Below are positions 1-7,949 of a stretch of DNA of 64,000 nt, one piece after another. The position numbers and the translations under genes were made by a program. This stretch comes from DASUBN01 sp036000105 (GTDB lineage Bacteria > Pseudomonadota > Gammaproteobacteria > Natronospirales > REEB76), in assembly GCA_036000105.1 (NCBI GenBank), contig DASYGE010000012.1:248001-312000 (forward strand). The letters are read 5' to 3'. The notes beneath the pieces were generated by a model, which did no database searches, was not told the origin of the DNA, and saw only the letters and a program-made list of their open reading frames with translations. Numbering within the stretch: the stretch's first letter is position 1; each line of letters starts with the position of its first letter.

Positions 1-176
1 AAGTCTTTTCCGGATAGAGCGTGGCCGGTACGCAACGGCGCGTCGAGATTCGGACGCGCAGTTTCCTCAGTCCAGCCCTGCACGAACTGGATGAAGTTCT
101 GGTCCACGATCTCCGCGCGGTTGATGCCGCGGGTGGCGGCTTTGGCGAGTCCGGTGCTTTTGGGTTCAGTAGACAT
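1..176 (-). CDS. 5' end of a probable TPP-dependent 2-oxoacid dehydrogenase E1 gene (partial)
   Basis: An open frame starts at ATG 176 on the minus strand, with AAGG about eight bases upstream, and runs off the left edge. The visible 58 residues begin MSTEPKSTGLAKAATRG and contain INRAEIVDQNFIQF and then RTGHALSGKDL near the edge. The polar start followed by a (L)SGKDL segment resembles the N-terminus of fused alpha/beta E1 components of branched-chain-type 2-oxoacid dehydrogenases, where LxGxxLxELFESQ follows. No catalytic residue lies inside the window, so the assignment is from memory of the family's N-terminus. A degradative acyl-CoA dehydrogenase upstream on the same strand fits a carboxylic-acid catabolic neighbourhood. 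Confidence 0.45.
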   Translation of the reverse strand, partial: MSTEPKSTGLAKAATRGINRAEIVDQNFIQFVQGWTEETARPNLDAPLRTGHALSGKD

Positions 177-206
177 TCGGGTACCTTTAAAAACGGATCT
201 TTTTCC

Positions 207-291
207 CTTGGGCAGTGTTGTCGGCGCTCTCGGAATCCTCATGTACTCGCAAGTACACTCCGGTTCCTCGACCACCGCCGCCTCGCCCAAG
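207..291 (-). other. structured RNA-like element upstream of the E1-like gene
   Basis: Read on the minus strand, CTTGGGC (291-285) can pair with GCCCAAG (213-207). The enclosed sequence contains a central hairpin with stem TGTACT/AGTACA and loop TGCG, flanked by GGAACCGGAG on one side and TGAGGATTCC on the other (GGAA/TTCC closes it). CGGCG/CGCCG gives a further possible stem. It lies about 30 nt before the ATG at 176 and after the HAD gene, so it could be a leader, a processing site or a small RNA. I recall similar GGAGTGTAC...GTACATGAGGA cores in other proteobacterial intergenic regions but cannot name a family. Confidence 0.45.
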
Positions 292-333
292 TAAAAAATC
301 TCTCGTTTTCATAGGCACCCGCAATCCTCCAGA

Positions 334-1065
334 TCAGGCGGCCGCGTCGGCCGCGGCGCGATGAGCCGCCGCGAGCTCGAACATGCTGTTGAAAGTGAAA
401 TCCGGCTGCACCTTCTCGGTGGGTGGCCGGGTGGCGCCATAACCCTTCTGGGCGTGGCGCCGGTTGATCCAGGCGGTGGCGAGGTTGAGTTTCTTCGCCG
501 GGATATGGTCGTGGTACAGGCTCTCAGCGGTATGCAGGATACGGGAAGGCAGGAAGCCCTCGTCTTCCAGGTTCGAGAGCAGGTACTGGAAGTTCTCCAT
601 ATCCGGCTTGTAGCTGCCGATGTCCTGGGCGGTATAGACGTGGTCGAACTCCACCGCGAGCTTGGCGTTGGAATAGCTGAAGGATTCCCGGTCCACGTTG
701 GAGAGGATCACGAGCTTGTAGTGCTGCTTGAGATAGGCGAGGGCCAAGGGCGAATCCGGGAAAGCGGGCCAGTTGCCGATGGAGCGGCCGAAAGCCTTGG
801 TATCTGTCGGGCTGGCGTACACGCCCCAACCCGTCGCCATGCGCTTCAGCACCCGCTCCAGGATCTCGGGATACAGGAGGCCAGAGTTCTCCTCTTGTTC
901 CTGCCATTCGTAACGGCCGAAGGCCTCGATGAAACCCTGGTCAGTGACCTGGATGTTCTCCCGCCGGCGCCAGTTGGCGAGCGCCGTGCGTATGCCGGTC
1001 TCCCAGTCTATGAGGGTTCCGTAGCAGTCGAAGCTGAGGACGTCGAAATCAGTTAGGCGCGGCAT
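334..1065 (-). CDS. HAD-superfamily hydrolase, haloacid dehalogenase type II-like
   Basis: A 243-residue HAD subfamily I protein. Motif I is FDCYGTLIDWE with nucleophile Asp13. Motif II is ILSNVD with Ser122-Asn123. The motif III lysine is Lys153 in SYKPDMENF, and acidic residues follow around residues 178-187 (TAESLYHD). The helical cap lies between motifs I and II. The DCYGTLIDWE signature and length match L-2-haloacid dehalogenase-like (type II) proteins, but many family members are phosphatases of unknown substrate. It ends 157 nt before the next gene on the same strand and starts only 8 nt after the acyl-CoA dehydrogenase stop, so it is probably cotranscribed with that gene. Confidence 0.85.
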   Translation of the reverse strand: MPRLTDFDVLSFDCYGTLIDWETGIRTALANWRRRENIQVTDQGFIEAFGRYEWQEQEENSGLLYPEILERVLKRMATGWGVYASPTDTKAFGRSIGNWPAFPDSPLALAYLKQHYKLVILSNVDRESFSYSNAKLAVEFDHVYTAQDIGSYKPDMENFQYLLSNLEDEGFLPSRILHTAESLYHDHIPAKKLNLATAWINRRHAQKGYGATRPPTEKVQPDFTFNSMFELAAAHRAAADAAA

Positions 1066-1073
1066 AAGATCGC

Positions 1074-2237
1074 TCAGAAGGCATTGGCACCAGTTAACTC
1101 TTTACCAATCACCAATTGGTGCACGCTCTCGGTGCCTTCATAGGTGATCACGGATTCGAGGTTGAGGGCATGACGGATGGGGCAGAACTCGGTGGTGATG
1201 CCGGCGCCCCCTAAGAGATCGCGAGCGTCCCGCGCGATGTCGATGGCCATGCGCACGTTGTTCCACTTGGCCAGCGACACCTGGGAGGGATTCATCTCGC
1301 CCTTGTCCTTCAGGCGGCCGAGCTGCAGCGAGAGGAGTTGCGCCAAGGTGATCTGACGGGACATCTCCGCCATGCGCAGCTGTACCAGCTGGTTGTTGTT
1401 GAGCGCGCGGCCGAAGAGTTCGCGGGTCTGGGTGTATTCCAGCACTTCCTTCAGGCAGGCCTGGGCCGCGCCGATGGCGCCCCAGGTGATGCCGTAACGC
1501 GCCTGGGTGAGACAACCCAACGGTCCCTTGAGGCCTTCCGCTTTCGGCAGACGGTTGGCTTCGGGGATCACCACGTTGTCGAAATAGAGAGCGGCGGTGA
1601 CGGAGGCGCGGAGCGACATCTTGTGATGCACTTCCGGCGCATCGAAACCCTTGGTGCCCTTCTCCACCAGGAAGCCACGGATGCCTTCGTCGGTCTGGGC
1701 CCAGACCACCGCCACGTCGGCGATGGTGCCGTTGGTAATCCACATCTTGGCGCCGTTCAGCACCCAGTCCCCGCCCTTCTTCTTGGCGGTGGTCTTCATG
1801 TTGGAGGGGTCGGAACCGCCGTGGGGCTCGGTCAGGCCGAAGCAGCCGATCTTCTCGCCCCGGGCCATGGCCGGCAGCCACTTCTGCTTCTGCTCTTCGG
1901 TGCCGTAAGCGTAGATGGGGTACATCACGAGGCTGGACTGCACGGACACGAAGCTGCGCAGCCCGGAGTCGCCCCGCTCCAGCTCCTGGCAGATGAGCCC
2001 GTAGGACACGCCATTGAGTCCGGCGCAGTCATAACCCTGGATGGAGCTGCCGAGCAGGCCTAAGGAAGCGATCTCCGGCACCAGCTCCTTGGGGAAGCGG
2101 CCCTTCTCGAAGCACTCGCCGATGATGGGCAACACCTTCTCGTCCACGAAGCGGGCAGTGGTGTCTTGCACCAACTGCTCCTCTTCGCTCAACAGGCTGC
2201 GGACGTCGTAGAGATCGAGGGGGTTCAGGGATTTCAC
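1074..2237 (-). CDS. gcdH: acyl-CoA dehydrogenase, glutaryl-CoA dehydrogenase type
   Basis: FAD enzyme of the acyl-CoA dehydrogenase family, expected to convert glutaryl-CoA to crotonyl-CoA in lysine/tryptophan breakdown. The chosen GTG at 2237 is preceded by GGAG with eight bases spacing and gives 387 residues, the usual length; the open frame continues upstream only as an implausible basic extension. Diagnostic segments are SFVSVQSSLVMYPI, GCFGLTEPHGGSDP, KMWITNGTIADVAVVWAQ, SLRASVT and RYGITWGAIGAAQACL. The catalytic base is Glu367 in TYEGTESVHQLVIG, the position used by glutaryl-CoA dehydrogenases. It is the first gene of a minus-strand group with the HAD gene and is divergent from the malic enzyme gene. 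Confidence 0.88.
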   Translation of the reverse strand: MKSLNPLDLYDVRSLLSEEEQLVQDTTARFVDEKVLPIIGECFEKGRFPKELVPEIASLGLLGSSIQGYDCAGLNGVSYGLICQELERGDSGLRSFVSVQSSLVMYPIYAYGTEEQKQKWLPAMARGEKIGCFGLTEPHGGSDPSNMKTTAKKKGGDWVLNGAKMWITNGTIADVAVVWAQTDEGIRGFLVEKGTKGFDAPEVHHKMSLRASVTAALYFDNVVIPEANRLPKAEGLKGPLGCLTQARYGITWGAIGAAQACLKEVLEYTQTRELFGRALNNNQLVQLRMAEMSRQITLAQLLSLQLGRLKDKGEMNPSQVSLAKWNNVRMAIDIARDARDLLGGAGITTEFCPIRHALNLESVITYEGTESVHQLVIGKELTGANAF

Positions 2238-2382
2238 AAAACGTTCTCCAAGGCGTCGGCGCCCGCATAACTCTTTGCTGTCAGTAGGATTTCCCGTGGT
2301 CTTTGAGGCTTCACGGGGGGCGCATATGATACCGTAACGGCTCCGCGGAAGCAGTCGCGACGCACCTAAGCACCGGAAAACC

Positions 2383-3690
2383 ATGAGAATCCCCGAGATC
2401 CTGCTCATCGAATCCCACCACAAGCCCGGCAGCCTGGCGAAGATCCTGCAGGTCATCGGCGAGGCCGGCATCGTGGTGGAGAACCTGAACGCGGTGCGCC
2501 GCGAACAGGACAAGACCGTCTGGGAAGTGACCCTGGAGATGGATGAAGAGGCGGATCACAGCCTCTACGACAAGATCAACGCTCTGCCCAACGCCCATAT
2601 CCTCGGCAAGTCGGACCGAGTGTTCGACCGCCACCGGGGCGGCAAGATCGAGATGGTCTCCAAGGTGCCCCTGGATTCCATCCAGCGCCTGCGCGATCTC
2701 TACACACCCGGCGTGGCACGGGTCAGCCTCGCCATCCAGGAGGATCCGGCCAAGGCCTGGGAATTCACCAACCTGGCCAATACCGTGGGCATCATCACCA
2801 ACGGCACGGCGGTGCTGGGTTTGGGCCACATCGGTGCGCTCGCGGGCCTGCCGGTGATGGAAGGCAAGTCCATGATCTATGCCAAGTTCACCGGCATCTC
2901 CGGCATCCCCATCCTGCTGAACGACACGGACCCGAAGAAGATCATCGAGACGGTACTCGCCATCGAATCCTCTTTCGGGGCCATCCATCTCGAAGACATC
3001 GCCGCGCCGGAATGCTTCGAGATAGAAGAAGCCCTGGTGAAACGCTTGAAGAAACCGGTACTGCACGACGACCAGCACGGCACTGCGGTGGTGACCTTGG
3101 CCGCCCTCATCAGCGCCACCAAGCAGGTGAAACGCGACATCAAATCCTGCGTGATCGGCCAGATCGGCCTCGGCGCCGCCGGCATCGGCGTGGTGCGCCT
3201 CTTGAGCCGCTACGGCGTGAAGGCGGTGCTGGGTGCGGACAAGCGCGAGGAAGCCCTGACTCGCGTGGAGAAGATGGGCGGCAAGCGCGCGACGCTCGAT
3301 GAGGTGATGAAGCAGGCGGACATCGTCATCGCCACCACGGGCGTGAAGGGCCTCATCAAGCCCGAGATGGTGCGCAAGGGCCAGATCATCTTCGCCCTCT
3401 CCAATCCGGAACCTGAGATCAGCGCGCGCATGGCGCTCGAAGCCGGCGCGGCCTACGCCACCGATGGGCGTAGCGTGAACAATGCCTTGGGCTACCCCGC
3501 CCTCTTCCGCGGGGCGCTCGATGCCCGCGCCAAGTGCTTCACGGACGCCATGCTCTTCGCCGCCGCCACCAAACTCGCGGAGCTGGCGCCCCACGATGAG
3601 TTGTTGCCGGAAGCCCTGGACCCGAAAGTCCATGCGGCCGTGGCACTGGCGGTCAAAGAAGCTGCCATCAAGAGCGGAGCCTGTGCCTGA
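2383..3690 (+). CDS. NAD(P)-dependent malic enzyme with N-terminal ACT domain
   Basis: Oxidative decarboxylation of malate to pyruvate. Residues 1-80 form an ACT domain (LLIESHHKPGSLAKILQVIGEAG), probably an allosteric sensor. The malic enzyme core follows: LYTPGVARVSLAI, TNGTAVLGLGHIG, LEDIAAPECFEIE (metal ligands), HDDQHGTAVV, then the Rossmann segment IGQIGLGAAGIGVVRLL and FALSNPEPEIS. At 435 residues it matches the short bacterial malic enzymes plus an ACT domain. It is transcribed alone, divergent from gcdH, with a 145 nt shared upstream region. The cofactor cannot be decided by eye. Confidence 0.92.
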   Translation: MRIPEILLIESHHKPGSLAKILQVIGEAGIVVENLNAVRREQDKTVWEVTLEMDEEADHSLYDKINALPNAHILGKSDRVFDRHRGGKIEMVSKVPLDSIQRLRDLYTPGVARVSLAIQEDPAKAWEFTNLANTVGIITNGTAVLGLGHIGALAGLPVMEGKSMIYAKFTGISGIPILLNDTDPKKIIETVLAIESSFGAIHLEDIAAPECFEIEEALVKRLKKPVLHDDQHGTAVVTLAALISATKQVKRDIKSCVIGQIGLGAAGIGVVRLLSRYGVKAVLGADKREEALTRVEKMGGKRATLDEVMKQADIVIATTGVKGLIKPEMVRKGQIIFALSNPEPEISARMALEAGAAYATDGRSVNNALGYPALFRGALDARAKCFTDAMLFAAATKLAELAPHDELLPEALDPKVHAAVALAVKEAAIKSGACA

Positions 3691-3716
3691 ATAGATAGAA
3701 ACCTGGGGAGGTCATC

Positions 3717-4661
3717 ATGAACCGTCCGAGCTTCGCCCTCATCCTGTTCACCACCCTCTGTCTCGCCGCCAACGCGGCCCGCGCCGATTGCGACCAGCAA
3801 CAAGCCCCGCTCACCACCAAGGAGAAGGCGTACTACAGCGGCAAGTTCCCGGTGCTGCGCGCTGCCATCCCCAAACCCCCTGCTGGCTGGCAATACGATG
3901 ACGACAGCCAGGCGAAGCTCGCGACCGATTACCAGGACTACATGCCGGAGTACAACTGCGGTCCAAGCAACTATTACATCAGTCTCGATGTGAGCTACGA
4001 ACGGCCCATGAGCCAGACGGACTCCGACAAGGAGATGGCCGCCATGCAGGCGCCACCGGATCCCGCCAAGCAGAAGAAAGTGGACGCGCTCATGGCCCAG
4101 GAACAGGTGCTGATGCAGAAGATAGTGGACGCGGCCCAGAAGCAGGACACCAAGGCCATGGATGCGCTCGGCAAGCAGAACGATGAGTTGAACAAGCAAT
4201 TGCAGGCGGCGCAGGCCGACATGAACTCCGGCAGCCGCACCACCCTGGACGCGATGCAGCGTGACCGCAAGGCCACGGTGCGCATCGCCATCAACGACGG
4301 TGCCGGCGACGTCAGCTGCTACGGGAATCCCAAGCCTCTGCAGGTGCCCGGCGCCACGGCCTACAGCTGCGAGAACCCGGCCACCTACTCCTCTCCCGGC
4401 GAACAGCTGGATCCACCCGCGGGCCACATCGTGGTGGTCTTCGGCAAGGCGACGGTGGATGCGGAAGACTGGGAGCGGCAGGATGCGACGGGCAAGGAAA
4501 TCAAGGACCGATCCGTGGACATCAAGACGCCTCTGGATCGCCCCGTGGGCGTAGGTGTGCAGCTCGTGATCGTGGACGTGAAGGGTGACGATCTGGCGCG
4601 GGCTCAGTCTCTATATAAGCAGATGAACCTCAGTCCTCTGGGCGCGCTGGTCAAACACTGA
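3717..4661 (+). CDS. secreted protein of unknown function with central coiled coil
   Basis: A 314-residue protein with a clear signal peptide (FALILFTTLCLAANAARA, probable cleavage after residue 23). A Lys/Gln/Ala/Met-rich stretch at about residues 100-170 (KKVDALMAQEQVLMQKIVDAA, ending NELNKQLQAAQADM) should form an alpha-helical coiled coil. The C-terminal domain looks beta-rich (HIVVVFGKATV, GVGVQLVIVDVKGDD) and four to five cysteines are scattered. I do not recognise a family. SD GGGGAGG lies 9 nt before the ATG. The gene follows the malic enzyme by 26 nt and ends at a strong bidirectional terminator, so it may be read through from that gene. Confidence 0.75.
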   Translation: MNRPSFALILFTTLCLAANAARADCDQQQAPLTTKEKAYYSGKFPVLRAAIPKPPAGWQYDDDSQAKLATDYQDYMPEYNCGPSNYYISLDVSYERPMSQTDSDKEMAAMQAPPDPAKQKKVDALMAQEQVLMQKIVDAAQKQDTKAMDALGKQNDELNKQLQAAQADMNSGSRTTLDAMQRDRKATVRIAINDGAGDVSCYGNPKPLQVPGATAYSCENPATYSSPGEQLDPPAGHIVVVFGKATVDAEDWERQDATGKEIKDRSVDIKTPLDRPVGVGVQLVIVDVKGDDLARAQSLYKQMNLSPLGALVKH

Positions 4662-4670
4662 CTAGAAAAT

Positions 4671-4704
4671 AAAAGCCACGCGGTCTTGCGACCGCGTGGC
4701 TTTT
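4671..4704. terminator. bidirectional rho-independent terminator
   Basis: Perfect 14-bp stem AAAAGCCACGCGGT / ACCGCGTGGCTTTT around a CTTGCG loop. A-tract and T-tract flank the stem on both strands. It sits between the convergent gene ends at 4661 (+) and 4713 (-) and can serve both. Confidence 0.93.
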
Positions 4705-4712
4705 CATCCGTA

Positions 4713-5180
4713 TCAATAAGCGAATCCGAGCCTCTTATACGCATCCGCCAGCAACCACACGGGTCCGATGAGCAGGAACTGCAGGTCCTTGAAGAAGGAG
4801 GGCTTGCGTCCCTCTATCTTGTGGCCGATGAACTGGCCTACCCACGCACCCACGAAGATGGCGAGGCAGGTCCACCACAGGGGCCAGGGCAGCGCCGAGA
4901 GTCCCTCCAGCACGGCGCACATGACGGCGCTCACGATGAGCATGCCGGCGGCGAGGCGCGGCGAGAGCAGGGCGTAATAGATGAGCGACGCGAGGATGGC
5001 GAGGGTCGCCCAGTTGGCATAAGGCCCGAAGGTGGCGAAGGCTTCCGGTCGCGCTGCGCCCCAGAGGAACCCCAAAGCGCTCAGCATGATGAGCGGCACG
5101 CATATCCAGTGGATACTTTTATTCACCGGATCCCGATGGCTCACGCTATATTCGTCGAGCCAGCTTTGGATAGTCCGCAT
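4713..5180 (-). CDS. DUF962/Mpo1-like membrane protein
   Basis: A 155-residue integral membrane protein that starts IQSWLDEYSVSHRDPVNKSIHWICVP, the signature of the DUF962 (YGL010w/Mpo1) family, with HxxxxN...HxxxVP positions. Four hydrophobic segments follow (about 28-45, 55-75, 78-95, 99-118), then GHKIEGRKPSFFKDLQFLLIGPVWLL. Yeast Mpo1 is an Fe(II) dioxygenase that alpha-oxidises 2-hydroxy fatty acids. Whether the bacterial protein does this is inference. It stands alone on the minus strand with the shared terminator at its 3' end. Confidence 0.85.
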   Translation of the reverse strand: MRTIQSWLDEYSVSHRDPVNKSIHWICVPLIMLSALGFLWGAARPEAFATFGPYANWATLAILASLIYYALLSPRLAAGMLIVSAVMCAVLEGLSALPWPLWWTCLAIFVGAWVGQFIGHKIEGRKPSFFKDLQFLLIGPVWLLADAYKRLGFAY

Positions 5181-5220
5181 GATGAGCCTCGTGCAAGCGT
5201 GAGATTAAAGGAACTTCGTG

Positions 5221-5299
5221 CCCGTTTCGCTTCGCTGTCCTGCTCCGCTCACGGGCCGGGGCGTACATCCTGTCCGCCCGCTTGCCGCATGCGGCAAGC
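5221..5299. repeat. hairpin-mosaic repeat, copy A
   Basis: Consists of GCCCGT...ACGGGC enclosing TTCGCTTCGC and TCCTGC, then GGGCG-T-ACA-TCC-TGT-C-CGCCC, then the palindrome GCTTGCCGCATGCGGCAAGC (5280-5299). The GCCGCATGCGGC core and the ACATCCTGT apex recur in the other copies listed in this window (near 6.0, 10.1, 31.0, 31.2 and 59.6 kb). It lies between divergently oriented genes, so it is not simply a terminator. Confidence 0.7.
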
Positions 5300-5368
5300 C
5301 CTGCTGAGACTATGCAGCTTGTGATAGCTCCTAATGTCTAATTGGCCTGGGTGTAATATTCAACGATT

Positions 5369-5878
5369 ATGGGTCTATTACGCATCATTGCCAACCTGAA
5401 GTTCCTCTCGGAAGGGCGCCGCTTCGAGCTCTATCCGCCGTTCTTCATGATGCGCATCAAGGTGCTGGAGATCGGTGACGGCTGGCGGCGGGTGCGCATC
5501 CGCCTGCCGCTGAACAGTATCTCCCGTAACCCCGGCGGCGTGATGTTCGGCGGCTACCAGGCCTCCCTCGCGGACCCCATCGCCGCCATCGCCTGCTCGC
5601 GGGTCTTCCCGGGGCATTCGGTCTGGACCCGGGCCATGAGCGTGGACTTCCAGAAGGGCGGCAACACCGATCTCGAGCTGCGCTTCGCCATGTCCGCGGA
5701 GCAGGAGGCCGCCGTGGCCGAGGAGCTGAAGACCAAGGGCCGGGCCACGCCTACCTTCGAATACGGCTATTACCTCACGGACGGGACCCTTTGCACCCTT
5801 ATCAAGAACACCGTGGCCATACGGCCCAAGGGCTACAAGAAGGCCACCACACCCCCCGCCGGCCTGGAAGGCCTCTGA
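5369..5878 (+). CDS. DUF4442 hotdog-fold protein, putative thioesterase
   Basis: A 169-residue protein with RRFELYPPFFMMRIKVLEIGDG, LPLNSISRNPGGVMFGGYQASLAD and RAMSVDFQKGGNTDLELRF. This is the pattern of the PaaI/YiiD-like DUF4442 hotdog domain, in which an N-P-x-G-V-x-FGG loop precedes the central helix. Members are thought to hydrolyse acyl-CoA or related thioesters, but the substrate here is unknown. The last 25 residues (KGYKKATTPPAGLEGL) look unstructured. It is monocistronic, flanked on both sides by hairpin-repeat elements. Confidence 0.8.
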   Translation: MGLLRIIANLKFLSEGRRFELYPPFFMMRIKVLEIGDGWRRVRIRLPLNSISRNPGGVMFGGYQASLADPIAAIACSRVFPGHSVWTRAMSVDFQKGGNTDLELRFAMSAEQEAAVAEELKTKGRATPTFEYGYYLTDGTLCTLIKNTVAIRPKGYKKATTPPAGLEGL

Positions 5879-5884
5879 ATCTAT

Positions 5885-6080
5885 GTCTGAAAAAGGCCCT
5901 GCGCACCCTCCCTCCTTGTGATGTGCGCAGGTCCGGGCCGGCCTTCCGTGGCCGCCCGTCCGTCGCTTAGCGCCGTACCCTGGCCTTTTCAGACTCGGAA
6001 AGTCCGGAGTGAATCCGTACTTTCCTCCGCCAGGGCAATCGCATGGCGATTGCCCTGCGTGCGGCCATTCCCTGGCCGCA
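5885..6080. repeat. hairpin-mosaic repeat, long copy with four stem groups
   Basis: First unit: GTCTGAAAAAGGCC (5885-5898) pairs with GGCCTTTTCAGAC (5982-5994) with one bulged A, enclosing CTGCGCAC/GTGCGCAG (5899-5930) and CGGCC-TTCCGT-GGCCG. Second: GGAAAGT-C-CGGA, loop gtgaa, TCCG-T-ACTTTCC (5997-6025). Third: CAGGGCAATCGC-ATG-GCGATTGCCCTG (6031-6057). Fourth: TGCGGCCA-TTCCC-TGGCCGCA (6060-6080... stem 8 bp). The order of apices GGAGTSAATCC, CGCATGGCG, CCATTCCCTGG is shared with the element at 10.1 kb while the stem sequences differ. The first unit could also act as the terminator of the preceding gene. Confidence 0.75.
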
Positions 6081-6163
6081 AACCTTATACCTTCTGACTC
6101 TGGACCCGGATTTGCGCTAGTCTTAACATCCCTGCCCTCTTGTCATAAGAAAGCGAGCCCCCC

Positions 6164-6457
6164 ATGAAGGCCCTGAAACCCCAGCAACTGCGCGAGCTCA
6201 TCGGCTATGCCGAGGGTGGCGAGCTGGATAAGGTGGTGGGGATGCTGGTGCGTTTCGACCTGGAACAGCTGGCGGAACTGAAGGCCGTGTTGTGGCTGGG
6301 CAAGGACGGCCAGAGCCCCAAGCATTGGGATGCACTGGTGATCCAGGCCCACGCGAAACTCGACAAGACCACGGTGCAGTTCCTGGCGGAAGAGAAGAAC
6401 CTGGGTGCGGACCTGCATAAGGGTCTGGACATGCTGGAGAACTCCGGCCGCATCTGA
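6164..6457 (+). CDS. DUF3775-like small protein
   Basis: A 97-residue acidic, helical protein. The segment AELKAVLWLGKDGQSPKHWDA, followed by a helix with TTVQFLAEE and a C-terminal LGADLHKGLDML, resembles the DUF3775 family pattern (LxxLxWLGRG...W...A......T..YL......L..GL..L). Function unknown. No signal peptide or membrane segment. It is the first gene of a probable pair with the next secreted TPR-like protein (29 nt gap). Confidence 0.65.
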   Translation: MKALKPQQLRELIGYAEGGELDKVVGMLVRFDLEQLAELKAVLWLGKDGQSPKHWDALVIQAHAKLDKTTVQFLAEEKNLGADLHKGLDMLENSGRI

Positions 6458-6486
6458 GCGAGTTCAAGATCCTGGAGTGGATACCC

Positions 6487-7206
6487 GTGCTTAAATCCCT
6501 GGTTTTCGTCTTCGCGCTGCCGTGCATGCTTGCCGCTATCACTGCCTATGCCGCAGATCCTGCGCCGCAAGCCGCAGCTGCGGCCATCCATTGGAAGTAC
6601 AAGCTCAGCGATATTGTGGTCACCACCACCGATGTGCAGGGAAAGGCGGTCAATTCCCTGAACGTGACGGTGATCGATTATTTCCTCGGCGTGATCGCCG
6701 GACATGCGGACGCCTACCCCACCCAGTTCGACAACGACGACCAGCGGGCTGACGTCACGGACAAGCTGCGGCGTCTGGCCTCTGTGCTGAGCGAGCTGGA
6801 CACTGGCGACTCGGTGGACGTGAACATCCTGCGCCGCGAAGCCTATGCTTACGACCTCGCCTATAAACTCGGTTTCGCAGCTTCGGGTCCGCAGGCCATG
6901 GCGCTCTACCAGAAGCTCATCGCCCGCACCCCCGATGACCCTCTCACGAACTTCCAGTACGGCTCGTTCCTGGCGGCCAACGACATCCTGCGGCCTAAGA
7001 GCATCCCCTACCTGCAGAAAGCGGTGGACCTGGGGGAGAAGAAAGCCAACTACACCCTGGGCATCACCTTCCTGGCGATGGGCCAGGATCAGAAGGGGCT
7101 CGTCTGCCTGCAGCAATATTCCAGTGACTTCCCAAACGACCAGCAGGCCAAGAACCTCATCGCCTATGTGAAGAGCGGCGCCATCAAGAACGTACCGCAT
7201 CCCTGA
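6487..7206 (+). CDS. periplasmic TPR-like protein of unknown function
   Basis: A 239-residue protein starting at GTG 6487 (SD GGAGTGG 5-7 nt upstream), with signal peptide MLKSLVFVFALPCMLAAITAYA. The second half carries repeated helix pairs (ALYQKLIARTPDDPLTNFQYGSFLAAN, IPYLQKAVDLGEKKANYTLG, GLVCLQQYSSDFPNDQQAKNLI), typical of tetratricopeptide repeats that mediate protein contacts. The N-terminal region (residues 30-110) is not recognised. No stop-to-start overlap with neighbours. Export to the periplasm is inferred from the signal peptide. Confidence 0.75.
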   Translation: MLKSLVFVFALPCMLAAITAYAADPAPQAAAAAIHWKYKLSDIVVTTTDVQGKAVNSLNVTVIDYFLGVIAGHADAYPTQFDNDDQRADVTDKLRRLASVLSELDTGDSVDVNILRREAYAYDLAYKLGFAASGPQAMALYQKLIARTPDDPLTNFQYGSFLAANDILRPKSIPYLQKAVDLGEKKANYTLGITFLAMGQDQKGLVCLQQYSSDFPNDQQAKNLIAYVKSGAIKNVPHP

Positions 7207-7388
7207 ACTAAACCTCTTTCCGTCGCCGATCGATCCCGCCCTCCGGGGATTTAAGCCATCCTGCAGATATTTTGTACACTCCGCATCATCCAACCCAGTG
7301 GTTCCGCCAGTCGCAAGCAAGCTTACCGCCGGTTCCCACGCCAGCTTATGTCTATACTTGAGCTGGAGCACCAACCACAAGGACCCGT

Positions 7389-7949
7389 GTGGACAACACC
7401 GACATCCAGGACATGCGCAATCGCAACGCGGCCAAGATCACGGCGCGTGCGCTGGATGCCTGCGCCCACGACAAACCCGAGACCCAGGTGGAACTGGAGA
7501 TACTGCTGAACGGCCCTCATGCGAAGGCCGTGGGCTACGCCATCCTGGACAGCGCCTTCGCCACTCGCGCCGCGGTGCGGCGCAACGTGCCTCTCTGGCT
7601 GCCCTTCGGCAGCAAGGAACAGCTCTTATATGAGCTGGTGGACGACCACTCGGACGAGAGCATGCGCAGGGTGAAGAACCTCCTGGACGCCGGCTGGGAT
7701 CCGAACCTGGCCATGCCCGGCACCCATCGCACCCCAATCATGCAGGTGACCATGGCCTGGAACCCGCGTAACCGCGACCTCGCAGCCATGTTGATCGCGG
7801 CAGGTGCAAAGGTGGATATGCGTTCTGCCGGCGGCCAGACGGCCTTGGACTATGCGCCGGTAGCCATGAGGAATTTCATCCAGGCCTTCATGCGGGACCT
7901 GGAGCAGGACACCACCAACCGCTCCGCCCATACCAACAAGAACAGCTAG
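7389..7949 (+). CDS. ankyrin-repeat protein
   Basis: A 186-residue cytoplasmic protein starting at GTG 7389 (MDNTDIQDMRNRNAAK). Residues about 97-160 hold two ankyrin-type repeats: VKNLLDAGWDPNLAMPGTHR, then TPIMQVTMAW and RDLAAMLIAAGAKVDMRSAGGQTALDYA. The N-terminal half is helical without a clear repeat signature. The SD is weak (AAGGACCC). Its stop codon is immediately adjacent to the end of the convergent TPM-domain gene, without a visible terminator. Partner unknown. Confidence 0.75.
   Translation: MDNTDIQDMRNRNAAKITARALDACAHDKPETQVELEILLNGPHAKAVGYAILDSAFATRAAVRRNVPLWLPFGSKEQLLYELVDDHSDESMRRVKNLLDAGWDPNLAMPGTHRTPIMQVTMAWNPRNRDLAAMLIAAGAKVDMRSAGGQTALDYAPVAMRNFIQAFMRDLEQDTTNRSAHTNKNS

Noticed and set aside
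2311..3633. 440-codon minus-strand open frame
   Set aside because: Antisense to the malic enzyme gene; composition (His, Asp, Arg, Leu-rich) is typical of a shadow frame in GC-rich DNA.
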